A stretch of 64,000 bases of DNA from NCBI RefSeq assembly GCF_041052385.1, contig NZ_CP163439.1, forward strand, positions 3,523,001-3,587,000, given 5' to 3'. Shown in pieces: positions 53,724 through 63,523 of the stretch (positions are counted from its first letter, which is position 1; the number at the start of each line of letters is the position of its first letter). The notes under the pieces are model-generated. The model was not told the DNA's origin. It searched no databases and saw nothing but the letters and a program-made list of their open reading frames with translations. The position numbers and the translations under genes were made by a program. The DNA comes from Streptomyces sp. R28 (GTDB taxonomy: Bacteria; Actinomycetota; Actinomycetes; Streptomycetales; Streptomycetaceae).

Positions 53724-54794
53724 ATGACGACCCACGGGGGCTTCGAGCCCGTCTTCTGCACCGTCGTCCCGCCACATGTCCTCGACAAACTGGCCAGGAA
53801 CGACGACCCCGCACTCTCCGGTCCCGCCCGGCGGACCCTGATGCGCGACAGCGAGCTGCGCGGCAGGCGCCGCGTCACGACCGAGTTCGCCCTCGCGGCC
53901 GCCCCGACGGCGAAGGCACCGTCGGACCAGCCGCTGCGCACCATCTACGACGCCGAGCACGGCACGAACCTGCCCGGCACCAAGGTCCGCGGCGAGGGCA
54001 CCGACCCCGGCCAGGACGCCACGGTCAACCGCGCCTACGCCGGCCTCGGCGCCACCTTCGACCTGTTCCTCAAGGCCTACGCCCGGCACTCCATCGACGG
54101 CGACGGCCTGCCCCTGGACGCCACCGTCCACTACGACGAGAACTACAACAACGCCTTCTGGAACGGCGAGCAGATGGTGTTCGGCGACGGTGACGGCGAG
54201 ATCTTCCTCGACTTCACCATCCCGATCGACGTCATCGGCCACGAGCTCACCCACGGCGTCACCCAGTACACGGCCAACCTCACCTACTACGGCCAGCCCG
54301 GCGCGCTGAACGAGTCGATGTCGGATGTCTTCGGCGCCCTCATCAAGCAGTACACGCTCGGCCAGACCGCCGCCGAGGCCGACTGGCTGATCGGCGCGGG
54401 CCTGCTGGCGCCCAGCGTCTCCGGCAAGGCCCTGCGCTCCATGAAGGAGCCGGGCAGCGCGTACGACGACGACGTCCTCGGCAAGGACCCGCAGCCCGCG
54501 ACCATGGACGAATACGTCCGCACCGGCCGCGACAACGGCGGTGTCCACATCAACTCCGGCATCCCCAACCACGCCTTCTACCTGGCCGCCACCGCACTCG
54601 GCGGCCACGCCTGGGAGAAGGCGGGACAGATCTGGTACGACGTCCTGACCGGCGGCGAGCTCAGCGACCGCGCCCTGTTCACCGACTTCGCGGGGCTGAC
54701 CGTCAAGGCCGCGCGCGAGCGCTTCGGCGACGGCGGCGAGGAGCTCCAGGCCGTGGAGAAGGCGTGGGAGCAGGTCGGGGTGCGGATCCTCTGA
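53724..54794 (+). CDS. M4-family metalloprotease (protealysin-like, not secreted)
   Basis: A 356-residue thermolysin-family peptidase. No signal peptide is present; instead a short N-terminal precursor carries VVPPHVLDKL, the PPxxL motif of protealysin-like proteases. The active site is VIGHELTHGVTQY (HExxH, near residue 175) with the third zinc ligand in GALNESMSDVFG. HINSGIPNHAFYLAA is the C-terminal catalytic His region. The cognate inhibitor gene follows 21 bp downstream. Such enzymes act inside the cell or leave by an unknown route. Confidence 0.93.
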   Translation: MTTHGGFEPVFCTVVPPHVLDKLARNDDPALSGPARRTLMRDSELRGRRRVTTEFALAAAPTAKAPSDQPLRTIYDAEHGTNLPGTKVRGEGTDPGQDATVNRAYAGLGATFDLFLKAYARHSIDGDGLPLDATVHYDENYNNAFWNGEQMVFGDGDGEIFLDFTIPIDVIGHELTHGVTQYTANLTYYGQPGALNESMSDVFGALIKQYTLGQTAAEADWLIGAGLLAPSVSGKALRSMKEPGSAYDDDVLGKDPQPATMDEYVRTGRDNGGVHINSGIPNHAFYLAATALGGHAWEKAGQIWYDVLTGGELSDRALFTDFAGLTVKAARERFGDGGEELQAVEKAWEQVGVRIL

Positions 54795-54815
54795 GTCCGT
54801 ACTAGACAGGAACCC

Positions 54816-55082
54816 ATGCGTATTCAGGTACGGCGCACGGGCGGATTCGCGGGCATCGAGCGGCTTGCCGAGGTGGACACCTCGGGGCGGACCGACGCCC
54901 AGGAGTGGCAGGCCCTGGCCGAACGCGCGGTCGCGTCCGGCCGGGGCACGCCCCCGATCGGGGTTCCGGACGGCTTCAGCTACCAGATCACCGTGGACGG
55001 CAAAACGGTGTACTGCTCGGACCCCCGGCTCACCGACGAGCAGCGGAAGCTGATCTCCAGGGTGCTGAAGGAAGGTGCGTAG
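54816..55082 (+). CDS. Emfourin-type protease inhibitor
   Basis: An 88-residue protein in the same operon as the M4 protease. It opens MRIQVRRTGGFAGIERLAEV and contains DGFSYQITVDGKTVYCSD, matching the protealysin-associated inhibitor emfourin (which blocks M4 proteases) in size, order and sequence style. Co-production would keep the non-secreted protease inactive in the cytoplasm. The ATG at 54816 lies 21 bp after the protease stop. Confidence 0.85.
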   Translation: MRIQVRRTGGFAGIERLAEVDTSGRTDAQEWQALAERAVASGRGTPPIGVPDGFSYQITVDGKTVYCSDPRLTDEQRKLISRVLKEGA

Positions 55083-55118
55083 GACGCCGGAGCGTAACGG
55101 GCAGTTCACGCCTGGCCG

Positions 55119-55148
55119 TTGACTTCCGTTACCGCCGGTACGGATGAT
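55119..55148 (+). promoter_or_regulatory. Promoter of the GH1 gene
   Basis: TTGACT (55119-55124) and GATGAT (55143-55148) with an 18-bp spacer. The expected transcription start is 55155-55156, the ATG of the glucosidase, predicting a leaderless message. Confidence 0.45.
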
Positions 55149-55155
55149 CCGGCGC

Positions 55156-56487
55156 ATGGCGACTGATGCGCGCGGCGCGACGAACCCGATACCCCAGTTC
55201 CCGGCCGGCTTCCTGTGGGGCGTGTCGACCTCTGCCCACCAGATCGAGGGCGCGGCTCACACGCGCGAGGCGTCCGTGTGGGACGCCTTCACGGCCGAGC
55301 CGGGACGGGTGAAGGACGGCTCCACGGCGGCCGTGGCCTGCGACCACTACCACCGCTACCGCGAGGACGTGGCGCTGCTGGCCGACCTCGGCGTGGACGC
55401 GTACCGCTTCTCGATCTCCTGGCCGCGGGTGAACTCCCCGGGCGGTCTGGATTTCTACGACCGTCTCGTGGACGAGCTGGTCGCGGCGGGCGTACGGCCG
55501 GTCCCGACCCTCTTCCACTGGGATCTGCCGGTGTCGCTGGACTGGCTCGACAGGGACACGGCCGCCCGCTTCGCCGAGCACGTGTCGGTCGTCGCCGACC
55601 GGCTCGGCGACCGCGTGAACAAGTGGATCACCCTCAACGAGCCCGCCGAACACACCCTGCTGGGCCACGCCCTGGGCGCCCACGCCCCCGGCAAGCAGCT
55701 CCTCTTCGACGCGCTCCCGGTCGCCCACCACCAGCTGCTGGCCCACGGCCTGGCCGTACGGGCCCTGCGCGCGGCCGGCGCCACGGACATCGGGATCGCC
55801 AACTCGCACGGTCCGACGTGGCCGGCATCGGAGGAAGCGGCGGACGTGGAGGCGGCGGAGTTCTACGACGTGCTGCTCAACCGGCTGTTCTCGGATCCGC
55901 TGCTGCTGGGCGAATACCCGGCAGGGCTGGGCGAGTTGATGCCGGGAGACGTGGAGTCCGACCTGAAGGTCATCAGCGAGCCCCTGGACTTCTACGGCAT
56001 CAACTACTACGCGCCGACCCGGGTGGGCGCCCCCGAGGGAACGGACATCGAGTTCGGCGGACTGACGATCCCTGCCGAACTGCCCTTCTCGGTCCGGCAG
56101 ATCGAGGAGGTACCCGTGACCGACTTCGGCTGGCCGGTGGTCCCCGAGGGCCTGACCGAACTCCTCACCGGCTTCCGCGACCGCTACGGCGACCGGCTGC
56201 CGCCCGTCGTCATCACCGAGAACGGCTGCTCGTACGAGGGGCTGGACGACCAGGACCGTATCGCCTACCTGGACGGCCACATCCGCGCGCTCCACAAGGC
56301 GGTGGAGGCGGGCGTGGACGTACGCGGCTATTTCGTCTGGTCGCTGCTCGACAACTTCGAGTGGGCGGAGGGCTACGCACGCCGGTTCGGGCTGGTGCAC
56401 GTGGACTTCGCAGATCCTGCGACCCTTGCCAGGACACCCAAGGCGTCGTACGGCTGGTTCCAGGAACTGCTGCGGACCCAGAGATGA
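55156..56487 (+). CDS. GH1 beta-glucosidase
   Basis: A 443-residue cytoplasmic glycoside hydrolase family 1 enzyme. It has FPAGFLWGVSTSAHQIEGAA at the N-terminus, the acid/base Glu in WITLNEPAEH (~residue 160) and the nucleophile Glu in VVITENGCSYEG (~residue 360), then YFVWSLLDNFEWAEGY. It cleaves beta-linked disaccharides such as cellobiose after import. The ATG 55156 was preferred over 55144 because a promoter places the transcript start there. It is coupled to the MFS sugar transporter by a 4-bp overlap. Confidence 0.93.
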   Translation: MATDARGATNPIPQFPAGFLWGVSTSAHQIEGAAHTREASVWDAFTAEPGRVKDGSTAAVACDHYHRYREDVALLADLGVDAYRFSISWPRVNSPGGLDFYDRLVDELVAAGVRPVPTLFHWDLPVSLDWLDRDTAARFAEHVSVVADRLGDRVNKWITLNEPAEHTLLGHALGAHAPGKQLLFDALPVAHHQLLAHGLAVRALRAAGATDIGIANSHGPTWPASEEAADVEAAEFYDVLLNRLFSDPLLLGEYPAGLGELMPGDVESDLKVISEPLDFYGINYYAPTRVGAPEGTDIEFGGLTIPAELPFSVRQIEEVPVTDFGWPVVPEGLTELLTGFRDRYGDRLPPVVITENGCSYEGLDDQDRIAYLDGHIRALHKAVEAGVDVRGYFVWSLLDNFEWAEGYARRFGLVHVDFADPATLARTPKASYGWFQELLRTQR

Positions 56488-57722
56488 CAACGGCCCTCGC
56501 GGAGCCCGTCGAACGGGTCGGCAAGGGCTGGACGGCCGCGCTGTCGCTGGCCAACGTGGCGATCTGGGTGGGCTGGTACGGCCCGCTGCAGATCCTGCTG
56601 GCCCAGCAGGCGGAGGACTTCGCGCCCGGCACGGGGATGTCGAAGGAGACGCTGCTGGCGTGGGTCACGGGCATGGGCGCGGTGGTGTCGCTGCTGGCGA
56701 ACCCCTTCTTCGGCGCGCTCTCGGACCGCACCACGGCCCGCTGGGGACGCCGTGCGCCGTGGATCGTGGCCGGCGCGGCGGGCGGCGCGCTGTCGCTGCT
56801 GCTGCTCGCCGGGGCGGGCGGGCTGTGGACCATGGCGGCCGGCTGGTGCCTGGTCCAGCTGACTTTGAACGCGGCCTTCGCAGCGGTGACGGCGGCCGTG
56901 CCGGACCGGGTGCCGCGGCTCCAACGGGGCGTGGTGGGCGGCTGGTTGGGCGCGGCGCAGATCCTCGGGGCGGTCGCCGGCACGGGGCTGGCGACGGCGT
57001 TGGGCGGGATCGCGGCCGGGTACGCGGCGTGCGCGGTGTTCGCGCTGGCGGGTGTGCTGCCGTACGTCCTGCGGTACGGGGATCTCCGACTCGGGGTGGC
57101 GGACCGGCCGGCGTGGTCCTGGCGTTCGTTCACCCGCGGCTTCTGGCTGAGCCCGCGCCGCTACCCCGACTTCGGCTGGGCCTGGCTGACCCGCTTCCTG
57201 ATCAACCTCAGCAACGCCCTGGTGATCCTCTACCTGCTGTACTACCTGCGGGACCGCCTGCACTACGCGGACCCCGAGCAGGGCGTGCTGATCCTGACCG
57301 CGGTGAACAGCGTGACGCTGCTGGCCACGGTCGTGGTGGGCGGTGTCTGGTCGGACCGGGTGGGCCGGCGCAAGCCGTTCGTGTACTGGTCCGGGGTGCT
57401 GATGGCGGCGGCCACGGCCCTGCTCGCCGTCTGGCAGACCTGGCCGAGCGCGATCGTCGTGGCGGCGCTGCTGGGACTCGGGCTCGGGGTGTTCATGTCG
57501 GTCGACTTCGCGCTGATGACGGACGTACTGCCGAAGGCCCTCGACCGCGGCAAGGACCTCGGCGTCATCAACGTGGCCAACGCCCTGCCCCAGGTGGCGG
57601 CCCCCGCCCTCGCCGCCCCGATCGTCACGTACCTGGGCGGATACCGGGTGCTGTATTTGGTGGCGGCGGGGGCGGGGCTGGCGGGTGCGGTGTTGGTGGG
57701 GCGGATCAAGGGCGTGGACTGA
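56484..57722 (+). CDS. MFS transporter, probable sugar/glycoside uptake
   Basis: A 412-residue 12-helix permease. ANVAIWVGWYGPLQILLAQQ is the first helix; FFGALSDRTTARWGRRAPWI is the loop 2-3 MFS motif, repeated in the second half as GGVWSDRVGRRKPFVYWSG. FMSVDFALMTDVLPKALDRG is characteristic of the GPH-like or glycoside-permease group. The ATGA overlap with the beta-glucosidase gene indicates that it imports the disaccharide which that enzyme splits. Confidence 0.9.
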   Translation: MTTALAEPVERVGKGWTAALSLANVAIWVGWYGPLQILLAQQAEDFAPGTGMSKETLLAWVTGMGAVVSLLANPFFGALSDRTTARWGRRAPWIVAGAAGGALSLLLLAGAGGLWTMAAGWCLVQLTLNAAFAAVTAAVPDRVPRLQRGVVGGWLGAAQILGAVAGTGLATALGGIAAGYAACAVFALAGVLPYVLRYGDLRLGVADRPAWSWRSFTRGFWLSPRRYPDFGWAWLTRFLINLSNALVILYLLYYLRDRLHYADPEQGVLILTAVNSVTLLATVVVGGVWSDRVGRRKPFVYWSGVLMAAATALLAVWQTWPSAIVVAALLGLGLGVFMSVDFALMTDVLPKALDRGKDLGVINVANALPQVAAPALAAPIVTYLGGYRVLYLVAAGAGLAGAVLVGRIKGVD

Positions 57723-57745
57723 GTCGGACACACCCAGGCACTACC

Positions 57746-58600
57746 TCACAGCGCACCAGCGTCCCGCGCCGCGTAAACCGACGGATACAACGGCCGATAA
57801 CCCAGCTCCCGCCGAATCCGCTCCGTGGAGGTGATGATGAGCCACGGGTCCGGATCGGTCCGGGTATACAACTCGGCAGGCACCTCGACCCCGTTCAGCT
57901 GGTGCAGCTCAACCGCTGTCACGGGCGCGTCGTCGGCGATGTTGTAGATCCGCCCCGCGATACCCGGCGCGTGCAGGATCCGCAGCAACCCCTGGGCGAC
58001 GTCCGCGTGATGCCCCATCTGCAGCCGCTGCGTCGCCGCCCAGTTCCCGGCCCACATCAGGGACTGGGCGAGGTGCGGGTCGCCCTCGCCGTAGACGAAG
58101 GGGAGCCGGGCGACGCGTACGTCGAGGCCTTCCATACCGAGCAGTTCGCGCTCGGCCTCGGCCTTGGACTCGCCGTAGGCCCCCCACATCGCGCCGCCGG
58201 GCCGGCTCTCGTCGTCCTCGGTCAGCGGGCGCCCCCGCCCGACGCCGTACACGATCCCCGTGCTGACCTGCACGAACCGCTGCACGCCCGCGGCCAGCGC
58301 GGCACGGCCCAGCTCCACGGCCGCGTCCCGGTTGACCGCCCACGCCTCCTCGTCCGGCACCCCCCGGAAGGACGCGGCGACGTTCACCACGGCGTCGACC
58401 CCGGCGACCGCCTTGCCGAGCGTCTCGGTGTCCCGCAGATCTCCTACGACGACCTGGGCGCCGAGCTCGGCGAAGGGTTCGCCGCGCGAGGCGTCCCGCA
58501 CGAGAACCCGTACCTCCTCTCCCGGCCGCCGCTGCGCCAGCAGCCTCGGGACGAAGCGCCGGCCGACCTGCCCCGTTGTGCCTGTCACCAGTGTCAACAT
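57746..58600 (-). CDS. NAD-dependent epimerase/dehydratase (extended SDR)
   Basis: A 284-residue Rossmann-fold protein. The nucleotide-binding motif is VTGTTGQVGRRFVPRLL (residues 5-21), the catalytic pair appears as AYGESKAEAE (YxxxK, ~residue 145) and the substrate half ends ELGYRPLYPSV. It may act on a nucleotide sugar or an unrelated small ketone/alcohol. It is divergent from a MmyB-type regulator, which probably controls it. ATG 58600 is the first in-frame start with the Rossmann strand directly behind. Confidence 0.88.
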   Translation of the reverse strand: MLTLVTGTTGQVGRRFVPRLLAQRRPGEEVRVLVRDASRGEPFAELGAQVVVGDLRDTETLGKAVAGVDAVVNVAASFRGVPDEEAWAVNRDAAVELGRAALAAGVQRFVQVSTGIVYGVGRGRPLTEDDESRPGGAMWGAYGESKAEAERELLGMEGLDVRVARLPFVYGEGDPHLAQSLMWAGNWAATQRLQMGHHADVAQGLLRILHAPGIAGRIYNIADDAPVTAVELHQLNGVEVPAELYTRTDPDPWLIITSTERIRRELGYRPLYPSVYAARDAGAL

Positions 58601-58665
58601 GGTCTGTTCCTCTCGGTCTGGTGCCACCAGCCTCGGCCGGGGGCGCTGCGGCCGGGAGAGACCTG

Positions 58666-58696
58666 TTGATCAGGGGATCGGCAGTCCCTGGATAAG
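58666..58696 (+). promoter_or_regulatory. Promoter region of the MmyB-type regulator
   Basis: TTGATC (58666-58671) with GGATAA (58690-58695), spacer 18 bp, precedes the GTG at 58724. An imperfect palindrome ATCAGGGGA ... TCCCTGGAT (58669-58693) overlaps both elements and could be the autoregulatory site. Confidence 0.4.
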
Positions 58697-58723
58697 ACGC
58701 GCGGGTTGCCGCAGGCTGGAGAG

Positions 58724-59572
58724 GTGAACCGAGCCGAACTCGCCGACTTCCTGCGCCGTGGCCGTGCCCGGCTGACCCCGTCGGACGTGGGCCTGACGCC
58801 GGGCGCCCGGCGTCGCACGCCCGGCCTGCGCCGCGAGGAGGTGGCGCAGCTGGCGGGCATGTCGGTGGACTACTACACCCGCCTCGAACAGTCCCGGGGG
58901 CCGCGCCCGTCGCGCCAGATGCTGACGGCACTGGCCCGCGCGCTGCGCCTGACCGACGTCGAGCAGGATCACCTGTTCCATCTGGCCGGCGAGGAGCCCC
59001 CGCGCCGCGAGACGGCGTCGGCGCACGTCCGTCCCGGGCTGCTGCTGATCCTGGACCGGCTGCACGACACCCCGGCGCAGGTGGTGAACGACTGTGGCGA
59101 GGTGCTGGCCCAGAACGCGATGGCCAGGGCGCTGGTCGGCGACGTGATGTCCCGTCCGCGCCGCGAGCGCAACCTGAGCCGCCTCTTCTTCCTGGACCCG
59201 AGCGCGCGCGCCCTCTTCCCGCAGGAGGACCTCGCGGGCCACGCGCGTGCCCACGTCGCCACCCTGCGCGCGGTGGCCGCGGCCCGCCCCGACGACCCGG
59301 AACCGGCCGCGCTGGTCGCCGAACTCCGGGAGTCGAGCGAGGAGTTCGCCCGTCTGTGGGACGAGCACGAGGTGTCCCAGCGCAACCGGGCGACGAAACG
59401 CTTCGTGCACCCGCTGGTCGGCCTGCTGGAACTGGACTGCGAGGTCATGGTCAGCCACGAGCACCACCACCTCCTGGTCGTCCACACCGCCCGCCCGGGC
59501 ACGGAGGCCTACGAGCGCCTGCAACTCCTGCGCGTGGTGGGCCTGCAGGACATGTCACCCAGCAAGACCTGA
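58724..59572 (+). CDS. XRE-family regulator with MmyB-like ligand domain
   Basis: A 282-residue protein. The helix-turn-helix includes RRRTPGLRREEVAQLAGMSV and DYYTRLEQSRG (residues ~25-60), then the MmyB-like domain (QVVNDCGEVLAQNAMARALV ... LLELDCEVMVSHEHHHLLVV) with the aromatic/acidic ligand pocket pattern. GTG 58724 is preceded by CTGGAGAG. It is divergent from the epimerase gene 123 bp away and has the same architecture as the truncated gene at the window start, so the strain uses this regulator type for several single-gene targets. Confidence 0.92.
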   Translation: MNRAELADFLRRGRARLTPSDVGLTPGARRRTPGLRREEVAQLAGMSVDYYTRLEQSRGPRPSRQMLTALARALRLTDVEQDHLFHLAGEEPPRRETASAHVRPGLLLILDRLHDTPAQVVNDCGEVLAQNAMARALVGDVMSRPRRERNLSRLFFLDPSARALFPQEDLAGHARAHVATLRAVAAARPDDPEPAALVAELRESSEEFARLWDEHEVSQRNRATKRFVHPLVGLLELDCEVMVSHEHHHLLVVHTARPGTEAYERLQLLRVVGLQDMSPSKT

Positions 59573-59590
59573 AGGGGCTTGCCGGGGCCG

Positions 59591-59645
59591 GTAGTTGACT
59601 CGCGGGTAGTTGACTCGTGGGTAGTTGACTCGTGGGTAGTTGAGG
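59591..59645. repeat. 15-bp tandem repeat, 3.7 copies
   Basis: GTAGTTGACTCGYGG at 59591-59605, 59606-59620 and 59621-59635, then a partial copy to 59645. It lies just after the regulator gene. The embedded GGGTAGTTGAC also forms the terminal 11 bases of the IS element at 29903. Confidence 0.9.
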
Positions 59646-59811
59646 CCGGAAATCACCCTTGCCGCCCATCGCCCCACGCGCATCAATGGAAACGGCGGTT
59701 CCGACGGACCGTCAGATTCAGCTGTGCACGCAGTGTGTCCGCATCCACCTGCCGAGCAATTCCCCCACCCCACAGCAGGAATTCCCCCACCTCGAAAGGG
59801 AGCGGATCCCC

Positions 59812-60288
59812 ATGAGACGCAAGCGCATTGCAGCAGGCGCGGCGCTGGTCACCGGAGCCCTCGCGGTCACCGGCCTCGCCCTCGCCCCCGCCGCCCTGGC
59901 CGTCGCCCCCGGCACCGCCACGATCACCGCCGACTGCGGCAGCTTCGGCGGTGGCGAGGCCACGCTCACGGCGACGCAGAACGGCACCGCCGCCACCCTC
60001 ACCCTCAACTCCTCCGCGATCACCGCGCCGATCGCGCTCGGGGAGGACTCGATCACCTCGACGCTCACCCTGGTGAAGGCGAGCGGCGGCACCACCAGCT
60101 TCACCGGCACGGAGAACCCGGCGATGGCCGCCGGCGACCCCGTCCAGGTCGGCCCGCTCAGCGGCACCGTGGCCTCCGGCGACAGCCTGGAGGCCTTCGG
60201 CGGCTCGCTGCAGATGACCGTCTTCGGCATCACCATCACGTGCACGGCGACCGGGCCGCAGTCGCCGGGCCCGTTCGTGTTCGACTGA
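59812..60288 (+). CDS. Small secreted hypothetical protein
   Basis: A 158-residue protein with a Sec signal peptide (MRRKRIAAGAALVTGALAV, cleaved near ALAVAP). The mature part is Thr/Ser/Gly-rich and all-beta in character (ATLTATQNGTAATLTLNSSA), with two cysteines (ADCGS near the start, ITCTA near the end) likely forming a disulfide. Family not recognised. ATG 59812 follows AAGGGAG. Confidence 0.78.
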   Translation: MRRKRIAAGAALVTGALAVTGLALAPAALAVAPGTATITADCGSFGGGEATLTATQNGTAATLTLNSSAITAPIALGEDSITSTLTLVKASGGTTSFTGTENPAMAAGDPVQVGPLSGTVASGDSLEAFGGSLQMTVFGITITCTATGPQSPGPFVFD

Positions 60289-60302
60289 GGCGCGTGACGC
60301 GC

Positions 60303-60323
60303 TGAAGCTCTGAAGCTCTGAAG
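60303..60323. repeat. Short 8-bp tandem repeat
   Basis: TGAAGCTC repeated 2.6 times directly after the secreted protein gene; no function seen. Confidence 0.7.
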
Positions 60324-60361
60324 CAGTCTGCAGAAGGGGGCGCGGTCCCGGCGTCCGGCGC

Positions 60362-62164
<1,803 letters not shown>

Positions 62165-62190
62165 CTAGTGGATCAGGGAGAATGGGCCCC

Positions 62191-63144
62191 ATGAGCGTTC
62201 GAACCCAGTCATCCGAGCAGTCGCCCGAGGCCACCCACCGCGCCGGCTTCGCCTGCTTCGTGGGCCGCCCCAACGCGGGCAAGTCCACCCTCACGAACGC
62301 TCTGGTCGGGCAGAAGGTGGCCATCACCGCCAACCAGCCGCAGACGACGCGGCACACGGTGCGGGGCATCGTGCACCGGCCCGACGCCCAGCTGATCCTG
62401 GTGGACACCCCGGGGCTGCACAAGCCGCGCACGTTGCTCGGCCAGCGGCTCAACGACGTCGTACGCACCACGTGGGCCGAGGTCGACGTGATCGGTTTCT
62501 GCCTTCCGGCGAACGAGAAGCTGGGCCCGGGTGACCGCTTCATCGCCAAGGAACTGGCGTCCATCAAGAAGACGCCGAAGATCGCGATCGTCACGAAGAC
62601 CGACCTCGTGGACAGCAAGACGCTCGCCGAGCAGCTCATCGCGATCGACCAGCTCGGCAAGGAGCTCGGGTTCGAGTGGGCGGAGATCGTGCCGGTGTCG
62701 GCGGTCGGCGACAAGCAGGTGGACCTGCTGGCCGATCTGCTCGTCCCGCTGCTGCCGGAGGGGCCGGCCCTCTACCCCGAGGGTGATCTCACCGACGAGC
62801 CGGAGCAGGTGATGATCGCGGAACTGATCCGCGAGGCCGCGCTGGAGGGTGTCCGCGACGAGCTCCCGCACTCCATCGCCGTCGTCGTAGAGGAGATGCT
62901 CCCCCGCGAGGACCGCCCCGCGGACAAGCCCCTCCTCGACATCCACGCCTTCGTCTACATCGAGCGCCCCAGCCAGAAGGGCATCATCATCGGCCCGAAG
63001 GGCAAGCGCCTGAAGGAGGTCGGCATCAAGTCCCGCAGGCAGATCGAGGCGCTGCTGGGGACGCCGGTCTTCCTGGACCTGCATGTGAAGGTGGCGAAGG
63101 ACTGGCAGCGGGATCCACGGCAGCTGCGCAAGCTGGGCTTCTGA
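62191..63144 (+). CDS. era: GTPase Era
   Basis: A 317-residue GTPase needed for 16S rRNA maturation and 30S assembly. G motifs: FVGRPNAGKSTL (G1), PQTTRHTVRG (G2), LVDTPGLHKPR (G3), VTKTD (G4) and PVSA (G5). The C-terminal KH domain carries IIIGPKGKRLKEVG. ATG 62191 was preferred over 62182 because AGGGAG at 62174-62179 is then at normal spacing. It is followed by copy 3 of the long repeat, then phoH. Confidence 0.95.
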   Translation: MSVRTQSSEQSPEATHRAGFACFVGRPNAGKSTLTNALVGQKVAITANQPQTTRHTVRGIVHRPDAQLILVDTPGLHKPRTLLGQRLNDVVRTTWAEVDVIGFCLPANEKLGPGDRFIAKELASIKKTPKIAIVTKTDLVDSKTLAEQLIAIDQLGKELGFEWAEIVPVSAVGDKQVDLLADLLVPLLPEGPALYPEGDLTDEPEQVMIAELIREAALEGVRDELPHSIAVVVEEMLPREDRPADKPLLDIHAFVYIERPSQKGIIIGPKGKRLKEVGIKSRRQIEALLGTPVFLDLHVKVAKDWQRDPRQLRKLGF

Positions 63145-63154
63145 GGCCAGTTCC

Positions 63155-63337
63155 TCGCCCCCGCCGTCCAGACCCCCGCTTCGGCCCTGAACGGGCCTCG
63201 TCCTCAAACGCCGGACGGGCTGAAAAACTCAGCCCCTCCGGCGTTTGAGGAGCGGGGGTCCAGGGGGCAGAGCCCCCTGGCGGGGTCGAAGGGGCAGCGC
63301 CCCTTCAGGATGGGACGGGTAGGGGCGGCGGGGGCGA
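63155..63337. repeat. Self-complementary intergenic repeat, copy 3 (left arm shortened)
   Basis: Matches copies 1 and 2 but lacks about 30 bp of the left arm (the CCCTACCCGTCCC stretch), leaving the central TCAAACGCCGGA/TCCGGCGTTTGA stem and the full right arm. It lies 10 bp after the era stop and occupies most of the 379-bp gap before phoH. Confidence 0.85.
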
Positions 63338-63523
63338 GGAAACCGACCCGGTGTGACGGGCTTCGTACCGGGCGTGAGTGGGCCCCCGGTCCCGGTGAAA
63401 ACCTCCCCGCCGAAAAGGCCTACGGCGTTGTCAGTCCCCCGGCGTACTCTGGAAATCGCCAGGCCGCCCCCGTGGCGGAGGAGTCGTTTCGAGGAGGACG
63501 AGCAAGGCCTACAGAGCCGGCCC

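Noticed and set aside
59591..59645. CRISPR-like direct repeats
   Set aside because: The 15-bp units are contiguous with no unique spacers; this is a simple tandem repeat.
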